A DNA stretch of 64,000 nt from NCBI RefSeq assembly GCF_900096895.1, contig NZ_FMYO01000004.1, positions 62,001-126,000 on the forward strand, in the 5' to 3' direction. The notes under the pieces were generated by a model. That model saw nothing but the letters and a program-made list of their open reading frames with translations. It was not told the DNA's origin and did no database searches. The stretch's first letter is position 1. Each line of letters starts with the position of its first letter. This document shows positions 17,915-26,452 of this stretch, one piece after another. The position numbers and the translations under genes were made by a program. The DNA comes from Acinetobacter kookii (GTDB lineage Bacteria; Pseudomonadota; Gammaproteobacteria; Pseudomonadales; Moraxellaceae).

Positions 17915-18937
17915 TTATAAAAACCAGTTACCCAAAGTGTTCAGGCTATAGCCAATAATCAAGATACCCACAAAAATGATCGCAACAAACAGGCTCAATA
18001 AGCGGGTTTTGACCACTTGCTTTAACAAAATCAGGGATGGCAGGGAAAGTGCGGTGACGGCCATCATAAACGCCAATACCGTACCCAGCCCCACGCCTTT
18101 CGCCACCAAAGCTTCCGCTATCGGCAGGGTTCCAAAGATATCTGCGTACATCGGTATGCCTACGATGGTAGCAATCAATACAGAATACCAGTGTTCCTGA
18201 CCAAGCAAGGTACTAATCCACTGTTCAGGAATCCAGTTATGAATCGCCGCGCCAATCCCTACGCCAATCAATACATACATCCAGACCTTGCTAAAAATTT
18301 CCACTACCTGTTCCCAGGCAAATGCACGCCGTTCTTTCACGGTCATACTGAAATCTTCATCTTCTCCCTGAGTCGCCTGATGATGGGTTACAAACTCCGC
18401 CACATACTTTTCCATTTTCAGGTAGCTAATCAAGGAGCCACCCAATACTGCCAGCACCAAACCAAGCAGTACATAGATCATGGCGATTTTCCAGTTAAAA
18501 ATACTGGCCAATAAAATAATCGAAGCCAGATCGACTAATGGAGATGAAATCAGAAATGAAAAGGTCACCCCCACAGGCAGTCCGGCACGGGTAAAACCGA
18601 TAAACAGCGGAATGGAAGAACAGGAGCAAAATGGCGTAATGGTGCCGAGTAAGGCCCCCATGATATTGGCTTTGATTCCGGTCATCCGGCCTAAAATCTG
18701 CCGGGTACGTTCAGGCGGGAAATAACTCTGAATATAAGACAATGAATAGATCAGAACCGAAAGCAGAATAAAGATCTTGATGACATCATAGATAAAGAAG
18801 TGAATACTGCCGCCGAGCCGGGTCGCGACCGATAAACCGAAGATATTTTCGACCAGCCAGCGTACCCCATCCGAGAGCCAGGTCATTTTAAGCAGCGCAT
18901 CATTGAGCCAGGCAAAAATTGCAATTATGCTTTCCAT
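17915..18937 (-). CDS. ArsP-like permease (COG0701 / UPF0718)
   Basis: 340 residues, about eight membrane helices, with the signature ITPFCSCSSIPLFIGF near residue 100. The cysteines match those in ArsP, an exporter of trivalent organoarsenicals. A hydrophilic loop (about 155-190) separates the two halves, and GIPMYADIFGTLP near 255 is also conserved. The gene heads a two-gene unit with the redox protein, placed between arsR and the second arsC. Export of methylated or aromatic As(III) is likely given ArsH nearby, but many COG0701 proteins have no known substrate. Confidence 0.85.
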   Translation of the reverse strand: MESIIAIFAWLNDALLKMTWLSDGVRWLVENIFGLSVATRLGGSIHFFIYDVIKIFILLSVLIYSLSYIQSYFPPERTRQILGRMTGIKANIMGALLGTITPFCSCSSIPLFIGFTRAGLPVGVTFSFLISSPLVDLASIILLASIFNWKIAMIYVLLGLVLAVLGGSLISYLKMEKYVAEFVTHHQATQGEDEDFSMTVKERRAFAWEQVVEIFSKVWMYVLIGVGIGAAIHNWIPEQWISTLLGQEHWYSVLIATIVGIPMYADIFGTLPIAEALVAKGVGLGTVLAFMMAVTALSLPSLILLKQVVKTRLLSLFVAIIFVGILIIGYSLNTLGNWFL

Positions 18938-19185
18938 TTAAAGCTCCTGGTTTGGGCGGGAAAATAGCGCCTGGGATGAAGTCAGGTCGATGGACTCATG
19001 CACAGATTTTTCACCCCGCACAACATTCCCCACACTGTCGCATCTGCAAGAGATGAAGACAGCTGATATCCGTTAAAACCGGATACGGGGAAACTGCCTG
19101 CTGATGATCTAATTATCTTATGCATCAAGGACCTATTGCATTCAGTATGTAAATTATATTGATCATCGTCAATGTGTTTTTCACA

Positions 19186-19216
19186 TAAAAAGGCTCCAAC
19201 CTGGTTGGAGCTTTTT
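19186..19216 (-). terminator. Bidirectional terminator after the second arsC
   Basis: 8-bp stem GCTCCAAC / GTTGGAGC with a 3-base loop and T or A runs on both sides. It lies 16 bases past the arsC stop on the minus strand and separates it from the ArsP-like unit, implying separate promoters. Confidence 0.8.
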
Positions 19217-19231
19217 GGTATTGATGGGGCA

Positions 19232-19666
19232 TTATTTCAGCCGGTTGCCCTGCTCATCAATAATCACTTCACCATCTTCTTTGGCAAAGGCTTTTAATTG
19301 CGGTAAAGGCAGAATATCCAGCACCACTTCTGAGGGACGGCATAAGCGGGTTCCAAGCTCCGTCACCACCAACGGGCGGTTGATCAGAATCGGATGCTCT
19401 AACATGGCATCAAGCAGTTTCTCATCGCTCCAGCTGGCATCATCCAGGTTCAGCTCGGTATAAGGATCGACATTTTTACGCAAGACTTCACGAACCGTTA
19501 AACCGGCGTCCTGAATCATGTTGACCAGCTGCTCTTTCGAAGGTGGGTTCACCAGATATTCAATCACTTCTGGCTCAATGCCCGCATTGCGAATTAACGC
19601 CAGTGTATTCCTTGACGTGCCACAGGCCGGGTTATGATAAATCTGGACTTTAGGCATTTGATTCAT
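19232..19666 (-). CDS. arsC: Arsenate reductase, glutaredoxin-dependent (ArsC/Spx fold)
   Basis: About 144 residues with the single catalytic Cys in IYHNPACGTSRNTL, and the family pieces NRPLVVTELGTRLCRPSE, where the arginines bind arsenate. This is the E. coli-plasmid type that uses glutathione and glutaredoxin. ATG at 19666 follows GGGGAAAG; a longer upstream frame would cross the operator-like palindrome. It lies outside the main ars operon with its own promoter and terminator. Confidence 0.93.
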   Translation of the reverse strand: MNQMPKVQIYHNPACGTSRNTLALIRNAGIEPEVIEYLVNPPSKEQLVNMIQDAGLTVREVLRKNVDPYTELNLDDASWSDEKLLDAMLEHPILINRPLVVTELGTRLCRPSEVVLDILPLPQLKAFAKEDGEVIIDEQGNRLK

Positions 19667-19703
19667 GAACTTTCCCCTATAAATGAATCCTAGCTTTATA
19701 TAT

Positions 19704-19719
19704 GAATATACGGATATTC
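19704..19719. promoter_or_regulatory. Candidate ArsR operator before the second arsC
   Basis: Perfect palindrome GAATAT-ACGG-ATATTC, 38 bases upstream of the arsC ATG. It matches the site before arsR at 17484-17499. The symmetry and the recurrence argue for a real operator; binding is untested. Confidence 0.55.
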
Positions 19720-19935
19720 GCAATATGAAATATATGAGTTTGTAGCTTTCACCTGATAACCTAAGCCCACAATCATTTGATACCACTTCCCAGTGTAGCC
19801 ATCTCATGGCTAAATAGTGGATCAGGTCATAGTCAGCTGTACCTCATAAGTGGCAGCAGGTTTGACTCAAACAGGTTTTACCAGATACATACAGTTAACG
19901 AACTTCTGACGAGTAGTAAAAAGATAGCCAAAATA

Positions 19936-19969
19936 AAAAACTGCCTGAGCGAAACGCTTAGACAGTTTT
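19936..19969 (-). terminator. Terminator after the TonB-dependent receptor
   Basis: About 14-bp stem with G-T wobbles (AAACTGCCTGAGCG / CGCTTAGACAGTTT) and a short A-rich loop, followed by a T run on the minus strand. It lies 24 bases past the receptor stop. Confidence 0.8.
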
Positions 19970-19992
19970 CTATAGCAAAATCTAAAGTCAAA

Positions 19993-22173
19993 TTAGAAAT
20001 TTACAGTCCATGACAGCTGTGCTGTACGTGGTGCCCCCAGGAACAAATAGTCATCGCCGAAGAAACTGCCCGCATCTCGCCAGTATTTCTTATTGAACAG
20101 GTTATCAATGTTAAAGCGCAGCATATTGTCATAGCCATAAGCCCGGAAGTTATAACTTGTACCTGCATCAAATACGGTATAACCAGGTACTTTCACGGTG
20201 CCTGTTTTGTTGGCATATTTGCTGCTGCTGTACTGCATGCCGGCCAATAAACGCCATCCTTCCACTTGTGGCACCTGATAAGACAGATGACTGGCGAAAC
20301 GGACAGTGGGTACATTTTGAGTTTGATGACCCTGATACTCAGCTGTTTGTATTCCTGTGAGACGTGAACGTGTGAGCGCCAAACTGGACATCACATCTAG
20401 ATGCTGATCAACGCGCCCTTGTAAACCCAGTTCCAGACCCAGGTTATGCTGTTCACCATCCGAGACATAGTCACTTGCAGTATTGGTATATTGGTTGTCT
20501 TGGGTTAAATCAAACACTGCCGCGGTAAAGAGTAGCTTCTGCCACTGCTGCTTAATCCCCAATTCATACTGGGTGGAATGTAGGGGGGCTAAAGTTGCAA
20601 AAGCATTGTTGGCATACCACGGAGCCTGCCCACCGTCACTCAAACCTTTGGCATATGACGCATACAGATGGGTATGTTCCCCCGGCTGATACATTAAGGC
20701 CAGCTGCGGCAGGAAGCGGTTCAAATCGGTATCCCGGATGTTGTTGCCATTGGCATTATAAGCACTTTCATTGACATGCAAGAGTTTGCCACCGACCAAA
20801 ACGGTCCACGCCTCATTGAAATCAATCTGGTCGAGTAAGTTCAAGGCCTTATGCTGGCTGTCCAATGATTTGTAATGATTGCCTAAAGTTTTATCACTTG
20901 GTGTGTAGGTAATCGGGTCAGTATAAATATTTCCTGTCGATTCAAAATCATCTGTTACAGGCAAGTTGATGGCATCATATTGTGCATGCCGTTTATAGGT
21001 CTGTGACAGTTCCAGGCTGAGAGTATGTTGCCATGTACCAGTGTTGAACTGACCATTTAATCCTGCTTTAAACTGATTGGTCAGATAGCTGTCATTCGGA
21101 CTGCGGAAATCATAAATATCATAGGTGCCATTTTGGTCAAAGCTATTGCCTAAACCTGAGTATTGGCAAATGCTACTATAAGAGCAACCCCACGGGAATG
21201 CTGAATAATCATCCACCACCACACGGCTTTGCGAAGCAGCCAGATTAGCTGTCCAGTTGTCATTGATCTGGTGAATATATTTTAACCCGGTATTCAAGCT
21301 TTGATTGGTCACCGGTTGGCTCCAGCTTTGATAGCCCAGCAAACGGTCCCATTCAACACCCGTGGGTACCGTTTTACCATCCAGCAACTGATAGCCGGGT
21401 ACGGAGCGTTGACGTTGGCGCTGGGATTCAATATCAAATTCCAGTTTTGAACGATCCGAGATTTTCCAGTCTAAAGCCAAAGCACCAAACACACGCTTGC
21501 CATCGGCATGTTCAACATAAGGATGAATCTCTTCATGCGCCAAATTGACTCGATAACCAAACTGTTGATCTATTCCAAGGAAACCGCCCAAGTCCGTTGC
21601 CACGCGGTTGCCGCCATGACTGTCGGCTTCAACAGTAAGTGAGTGAATGTCTTGGGGGCGTTTGGTCACATAGTTCACCACACCGCCCGGCGTTGCCATG
21701 CCACTTTGAAGTGCACTAATGCCTTTTAAAATTTCGACCTGTTCTTTGTTTTCAAGCGCCACATTTTGCTCACCGCGCAGCAAGTGACCATTGACTAAAT
21801 AGCTTGAACCCAGATTTAAGGCAAAACCGCGCATGATAAAGTTCGGATAATAGCCAATCGGGGCATAACCATCCCCGACTGCAGCGTCATTTTTAACCAC
21901 ATCTGTCAGGGTTTTTGCATGCTGATCCGCGATACGTTCGGCTGTGATTGTGCTGATTGATGCAGGAATTTCAGCCAGGTTTTGCTGGCTAAAACTGTAT
22001 AAATTCACCTGGGGTTGGTCATAGGCCGTTTCAGCCGTCACTGTGAGCGTTGCCAGTTGCGGGATCTCATTCCCATTTGCAGCATGCACCCACACCGGGC
22101 TTAAGCCTAGACATGAAAATGAACCCGCAGTGAGTAATGCTTTATGTAAATGAGAAAATGAATACGTTTTCAC
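19993..22173 (-). CDS. TonB-dependent siderophore receptor
   Basis: 726 residues. A signal peptide ends near residue 32 (VWVHAANG), then a plug domain (about 60-200, with ISALQSGMATPGGVVNYVTK) and a 22-strand barrel ending in the aromatic terminal strand QLSWTVNF. NIDNLFNKKYWRD near the C-terminus is typical of FhuE/FpvA-like ferric-siderophore receptors. It uses TonB energy to import ferric chelates. No siderophore synthesis genes are adjacent, so it may take up foreign siderophores. I see no clear Fur box upstream. Confidence 0.9.
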   Translation of the reverse strand: MKTYSFSHLHKALLTAGSFSCLGLSPVWVHAANGNEIPQLATLTVTAETAYDQPQVNLYSFSQQNLAEIPASISTITAERIADQHAKTLTDVVKNDAAVGDGYAPIGYYPNFIMRGFALNLGSSYLVNGHLLRGEQNVALENKEQVEILKGISALQSGMATPGGVVNYVTKRPQDIHSLTVEADSHGGNRVATDLGGFLGIDQQFGYRVNLAHEEIHPYVEHADGKRVFGALALDWKISDRSKLEFDIESQRQRQRSVPGYQLLDGKTVPTGVEWDRLLGYQSWSQPVTNQSLNTGLKYIHQINDNWTANLAASQSRVVVDDYSAFPWGCSYSSICQYSGLGNSFDQNGTYDIYDFRSPNDSYLTNQFKAGLNGQFNTGTWQHTLSLELSQTYKRHAQYDAINLPVTDDFESTGNIYTDPITYTPSDKTLGNHYKSLDSQHKALNLLDQIDFNEAWTVLVGGKLLHVNESAYNANGNNIRDTDLNRFLPQLALMYQPGEHTHLYASYAKGLSDGGQAPWYANNAFATLAPLHSTQYELGIKQQWQKLLFTAAVFDLTQDNQYTNTASDYVSDGEQHNLGLELGLQGRVDQHLDVMSSLALTRSRLTGIQTAEYQGHQTQNVPTVRFASHLSYQVPQVEGWRLLAGMQYSSSKYANKTGTVKVPGYTVFDAGTSYNFRAYGYDNMLRFNIDNLFNKKYWRDAGSFFGDDYLFLGAPRTAQLSWTVNF

Positions 22174-22580
22174 AGTAGTTGTCCAACCCCAAAAGATAAT
22201 CTTACAGCATGCATTTTTCGGGCATGAGTATTCACAATTTTCTCAGATTGAACAAGCATTTCTACCACATATCCGAGATTTTTTTATTATGGTTCCGATA
22301 CGGCTTTTTATATCAGGATTTCTGGGTTGGGTTTATCGGGCCAGTATTCAAATTTAAACCGCGACTTGGGTGAAAGGTCTACCTCATTTTAGCTGATTGA
22401 ATACCGCCATACCTGCATATACCTAAGACCTGATTTGAGAACACTGAATCGCCTCGGGCCAAGTTTGATTTTGGCCTTTTTTTCTATTGATTGTGTTTTG
22501 ATTGGACCTGGCATTAAATCACAAGGACGGTATTGCTTAGCCTGTGCCTTTTATTCAAAGACAACAGGCTATGCGTTTTA
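22174..22580. other. Intergenic stretch with one terminator-like hairpin
   Basis: About 400 bases between the receptor start and the next minus-strand gene end. It holds the receptor promoter region and a plus-strand terminator-like hairpin at 22457-22484. No gene is supported. Confidence 0.5.
22457..22484 (+). terminator. Orphan plus-strand terminator
   Basis: 6-bp stem GGCCAA / TTGGCC with an 8-base loop and seven following T. No intact plus-strand gene ends before it, so it may belong to a lost gene or an unannotated small RNA. Confidence 0.5.
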
Positions 22581-23138
22581 TTAAAGCCTGCGCTGTAAAT
22601 CTAAATGATTCAGCTTACTATACTGCTGCTGCATATCATTAAATGCGTCAGAAAAACCAATTAATGAAACTTCATTCACAACCGGTTTAGCATTATGAGA
22701 TACATTAAACTCGGTTTTTACCTCAAAGCCACGCTTGAACTGATCTATAATGGCTTGAGCGTCACGGTATAAACCCTCACGCGCCTGCAAAACACTATTA
22801 TTGTCTACTTTAAGTAGTGTAATAGAATTTTTTGCATGGTTTATGCCAACACTTAAGCTGTAAGAATCGTTCATACGCATTACCGTAATATGGTTTTTAC
22901 GCATTGTGCAAATTTTAGTATTTTCACTACTCTTTACCCAGCATTGAATATCCCAGCTTGCACGTCCCAATAACCGATTTTCAGATTTTTCAAGAGAGTC
23001 ATTTATATGCTGATAATCTACCTGTTGTATTAAATAGCCCAACCGATCATTCTTCATGCTTATAGTTGCAGCTCCTGCTGCATTTGCAATCGTTAAACCT
23101 AAAACTGCCCCAAACAAAATATAAGTATTATTTAACAT
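22581..23138 (-). CDS. Hypothetical secreted protein
   Basis: 185 residues. The start MLNNTYILFGAVLGLTIANA then AGAA looks like a signal peptide, so export to the periplasm is likely. Two cysteines near residues 66 and 77 (DIQCW, KICTM) could form a disulfide. The rest is mixed alpha/beta with no family I recognise. It is monocistronic, close to an IS insertion site; the IS has not interrupted it. Confidence 0.7.
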   Translation of the reverse strand: MLNNTYILFGAVLGLTIANAAGAATISMKNDRLGYLIQQVDYQHINDSLEKSENRLLGRASWDIQCWVKSSENTKICTMRKNHITVMRMNDSYSLSVGINHAKNSITLLKVDNNSVLQAREGLYRDAQAIIDQFKRGFEVKTEFNVSHNAKPVVNEVSLIGFSDAFNDMQQQYSKLNHLDLQRRL

Positions 23139-23349
23139 TAGTCTATATAAAAAGCTAAATTCAGCACACTATAGCAAGCTTTTAGCATTTCACATCTTAT
23201 ACATTAATTTTATTTACTAAATTAAAAATCCATGATCCATTATTTTTATATTATCCATTGTCTTGTCAATGTATGAGATTTTAAGCTAGCGTTCAGATGA
23301 AGAGGCTATCTTTTTAATTTTAAACTTTTAAACTTTTAAACTAAAGATA

Positions 23350-24323
23350 ACCCGAATCCTGTTTAAGCCAATGCTTCACTAACTTTGATCATTGGCTTAT
23401 TTTTATGGCAGAGCTGATAAGCACACAAAGTTGCATAAATACCTGCCAAATAGCCTTCAAGGCTTCTCGCTTTAGTCGTCACTAAATGATATTGACCTTT
23501 CAGTAAACTAAATAAAGTTTCTATTTTATTCCGCTGCTTTAAATTGTATTCATCTGCTTTGGATAAACCAACAGCTTGCATGTTTTTACGATGATATGTA
23601 ATTAAATCAATACCTTTGTTCTTCAACTTGGATTTCAATTCGTGACTGATGTATCCACGATCCGCATAGAGTTTTGCTTTTAATCCGTCTACCAACTGTT
23701 CAACCATTTTAATATCTGCTGTATGCCCATTGGATAAAGCTGTACGGACAATCTCTCCTGGTTGATTCATGATTAAATGCAGCTTACAGCCATAGAACCA
23801 GCCCATAGAGCTCTTGCCTCTAGATGCAATTTTAGCTAAAGATTTATGTCGCTGAATGCGTTGATTTTTACATACTGGAAGTGTGGTTGAATCAACCCAT
23901 AAATAAGCGTTTTGCTGATCTTTCATCAAAGCAAAATGCAAAGCATGTAATGCTAATTGATGTGATTGAATCAGATGAATCATGCGTTGGTAACAAGGTA
24001 GGCTTTTAAATAAATGACTATTATCTTGTCTTAAAGATGCAAAGAATGCTTTAAAGTTGTTGAAATGTGAACATTTATACCAAATGGCAATAAAGACGAT
24101 TTCAGAAAGGCTCAATACGGATGAGCGCACTCTTAAGCGTTTTTTTTCCTTGTTTTAGAAAATTCCAATAAGTTGATTCAAATTTTTGAAAGAAATCATC
24201 AATTGCTCAGAATAAAGTAATAAAATCAAACATGGTGACTAGAGTTGTGAGTTTGGTGTGGTAACTCAACTGATGGCTCTAGTCATCTTTTTTTCAAGTC
24301 AATTTCTTATCCGAGATTCGGGT
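23350..24323 (-). mobile_element. IS982-family insertion sequence (974 bp)
   Basis: The ends are ACCCGAATC at 23350 and its complement GATTCGGGT ending at 24323, with further partial match inside (about 13 of 18 positions). The element carries one transposase gene of IS982 type on the minus strand. Length and the 8-bp target duplication agree with this family, which usually measures near 1 kb and duplicates 7-9 bp. The internal gene appears damaged, so this copy may depend on another copy to move. Confidence 0.9.
23363..24233 (-). pseudogene. IS982-family transposase, nonsense and frameshift
   Basis: From ATG at 24233 the frame begins MFDFITLF then a TGA at 24209-24207, where relatives have a Cys codon (TLFCxIDDFF). 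It continues AIDDFFQKFESTYWNF to an A8 tract (T8 on the plus strand, 24140-24147). Reading into the long downstream frame needs A7, so one base is extra. The remaining 255 residues hold the DDE-type parts: WVDSTTLPVC, GWFYGCKLHLI, YADRGYIS and the C-terminal KIETLFSLLKG. Activity would need readthrough and slippage, or a GTG start at 24130. Confidence 0.8.
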
Positions 24324-24331
24324 TAAAGATA

Positions 24332-24726
24332 ATACCTTATAAATATAGATTTCAGAATTTAAACCAATCAGCAAGGTTTCGTAACCGCCTTATTTCCATA
24401 AAATAAAATTTTAGAAGAGGTGATATATAAAAGATCTCTTTCATAAATCAAAAATTAAGCTACTTGTTGTTGATTATTTGTACCGTAGAATTTTTAACAT
24501 TCATGCATAATTTTTAGATGAAATACATCGACTCAAAACAGCTTTCTGAAACACAGCTTAAGCGATTACGAGCATCTCATGGTCAACGTTTTATTTAATG
24601 GTTGAGCAATTGCATAAGCATGTTCTAGCTAAATGCTAGACTACCCAAATCACGCCTGGAGGATTAGATTCTGCTTTGTCTAGGATACTAGGAGCAGTCC
24701 AGTCCATTAAAACAGGAGTCACATCT
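24332..24726. other. Stretch between the IS and the macrodomain gene
   Basis: About 395 bases. The right half carries a decayed transposase N-terminus (listed separately) and the ribosome site of the next gene. The left half is AT-rich with no gene seen. Confidence 0.5.
24518..24700 (+). pseudogene. Remnant of an IS5-like transposase N-terminus
   Basis: ATG at 24518 reads MKYIDSKQLSETQLKRLRAS. After a one-base shift near 24592 it continues FYLMVEQLHKHVLAKC, then TTQITPGGLDSALS beyond a TAG. This order (tandem short N-terminal helix, then F-x-x-MVE, then a basic Gly/Pro segment before LSLEDQLL) resembles the start of IS5-group transposases. Only about 60 codons survive with stops and a shift. 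Recognition is by eye and tentative. Confidence 0.35.
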
Positions 24727-25224
24727 ATGATTTATGAAGTATCTGGAGATATTTTACTCAGTGATGCCCAAGCGATTGCTCACGGTGTTGCCCCCAATGA
24801 TAACTTCGCTACAGGTCTCGCTTTAAGTCTGCGTGAGCACTGGCCAGCCTTGTATAAAGACTTCCGTAATTACTGCCATATTTATCATCCTAAGATTGGA
24901 GAGCAATGGACATGGGTGAATGCTGAAGGTCAACGTATCGTAAACTTGATGACACAAGAAGCAGCTTATGACAACGGTTTAAAACCAGGCAAGGCGTCTA
25001 TCGAATATGTAAACCGTAGCCTAAAAAACTTAAAAGATTTAATTGAACAAGAGAAAATTGAAAGTCTGGCATTACCTCGCCTTGCCACAGAAGCTGGCAG
25101 TTTAGATGGGGAAGATGGACGCCCACTCATCTATACACACTTAGCAGATCTAGATATCCCTGTTTATATCTATACCTTGTACCCAAAAGGGGATAAACGG
25201 ATGAATCATTCATATAAGTGCTAA
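24727..25224 (+). CDS. Macrodomain protein (ADP-ribose binding)
   Basis: About 165 residues forming one macrodomain. It begins MIYEVSGDILLSDAQAIAHG, where the Gly-Asp-Ile-Leu strand end and the following Ala-rich segment line the ADP-ribose pocket; the ALPRLATEAGSLDGEDGRPL segment resembles the phosphate loop of TARG1/DarG-type macrodomains. ATG at 24727 follows AGGAG by 8 bases; the open frame extends upstream but into transposase remnant. Relatives remove or bind ADP-ribose on proteins or DNA. No DarT-like toxin is next to it, so it is an orphan. The role is unknown. Confidence 0.85.
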   Translation: MIYEVSGDILLSDAQAIAHGVAPNDNFATGLALSLREHWPALYKDFRNYCHIYHPKIGEQWTWVNAEGQRIVNLMTQEAAYDNGLKPGKASIEYVNRSLKNLKDLIEQEKIESLALPRLATEAGSLDGEDGRPLIYTHLADLDIPVYIYTLYPKGDKRMNHSYKC

Positions 25225-25346
25225 GCTGTGGTTGCTGAAAGCTTTGTCTAGGCAAAGCTTCCTCGAATACAGTCAAAATCAGAATTTATGTAATCCTCAT
25301 CGAATTTGCACAAGACGACAAGAAGAATTGAGAGGCTTAAGTTAGG

Positions 25347-25961
25347 CTAAAAATCACTGTTTTCATACAGATGCGCCATACGCTTCTGTTTTGTTTCTAA
25401 ATACGCCTGATTAAAATGATTTAAGCCTACCGTCAAGGGAACGCGGTTAACCACATTAATGCCTAAATCGGTCAATGCCCTGATTTTAAGTGGATTATTT
25501 GTAATCAACCGGACATCTTTAATTTGTAGGTAATCCAGCATAATACTACACATGTCATACTGCCGTGCATCTGCTGGTAAGTTTAACAACAGATTGGCAT
25601 CCAGCGTATCATGACCTTGATCTTGCAGTGCATATGCCCGGATTTTATTGGTCAATCCTATTCCACGACCTTCCTGACGTAGGTACAAGATCACCCCTTG
25701 CCCTGCGTCGTTAATCATTTTCATGGTTGCATGTAATTGTGGTCCACAATCACATTTTAATGAACCAAAAGCGTCCCCTGTGAGACACTCTGAATGCATT
25801 CTGACTAATACGGGTTTTACAGGAGCCGTTTCTAATCCTTGAGCAAGAGCAATATGTTCTTCACCCGTGGTCGGATCTTGAAATGCTATAATCTCAAAAT
25901 TACCAAAAGCAGTTGGTAATTTAGATTTAGAAACAAATTGTATCACCACTGATTCATCCAA
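25347..25961 (-). CDS. ribA: GTP cyclohydrolase II
   Basis: 204 residues, full length. The zinc site [18 protein letters not shown] has the three cysteines, and [11 protein letters not shown] holds the catalytic loop. It opens GTP to the pyrimidine precursor of riboflavin with formate and pyrophosphate release. The C-terminal [16 protein letters not shown] segment is also typical. It stands alone; no other riboflavin gene is near. Confidence 0.95.
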   Translation of the reverse strand: MDESVVIQFVSKSKLPTAFGNFEIIAFQDPTTGEEHIALAQGLETAPVKPVLVRMHSECLTGDAFGSLKCDCGPQLHATMKMINDAGQGVILYLRQEGRGIGLTNKIRAYALQDQGHDTLDANLLLNLPADARQYDMCSIMLDYLQIKDVRLITNNPLKIRALTDLGINVVNRVPLTVGLNHFNQAYLETKQKRMAHLYENSDF

Positions 25962-26452
25962 TTAAATTTTAAGAGCCAGTAAAAACACTGTTCATCAAAA
26001 AATAAAAGATTGGTCATATCTATTAAATTAAGACGGGTTCAGTATTTTCGTATCTTCGAAATATTATATTCCAGATTTGATCATAGTGATTTTAAAGTGA
26101 ATTTTATGTGAATCCCGAGAACATCCTGTTCGCATTTTTAAACCGCTCTAGACCAGCACACAAAAACCACGGATTGAATGCTTGCCCCCTGTCAGCGTAT
26201 CTGCTGTCAATGAGCATAACCTGTCTACTTTTGTCCAGAGCGTTTTGCAGTCAGTCTAGCTGATATATTCCAACACCTACTGCATCATACTTTTGGTCCC
26301 TGCTTTGCCCTCACTCAGTCAGCACAGCTTGTCAAAGTTGAATATTAAGTCGTCTAATCCCAAACCAAAATTTAAGCAGGCTTTAAATCAAGCCTGTGAC
26401 CGTACACCAAGAGAGCCCAAATAAAGACTTCATATCCAACGGCATTAAAACC
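25962..26452. other. Intergenic stretch with a stem-loop near its right end
   Basis: About 490 bases between ribA start and the SDR gene end. A 7-bp stem CAGGCTT / AAGCCTG at 26377-26396 could end the minus-strand four-gene operon, though its T run is poor. An open frame antisense to the SDR gene enters here but has no support. Confidence 0.45.

Larger units (their letters stand above)
23342..24331. repeat. 8-bp target site duplication flanking the IS
   Basis: TAAAGATA occurs directly at 23342-23349 and again at 24324-24331, exactly outside the inverted terminal repeats. An intact duplication means the insertion happened as a unit at this place and the ends have not recombined. Confidence 0.9.

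Noticed and set aside
17915..18937. Reading the ArsP-like permease as a general cobalt or sulfur permease
   Set aside because: The FCSCSSIPLF motif and the ars context favour arsenic, though the family is broad; kept as ArsP-like without a gene symbol.
22174..22260. Possible Fur box upstream of the siderophore receptor
   Set aside because: Only partial GATAAT-like pieces are visible with no 19-bp symmetry; not enough to call.
24676..24726. Longer N-terminus for the macrodomain gene
   Set aside because: The extension reads transposase-remnant sequence and the internal ATG has a good AGGAG site.
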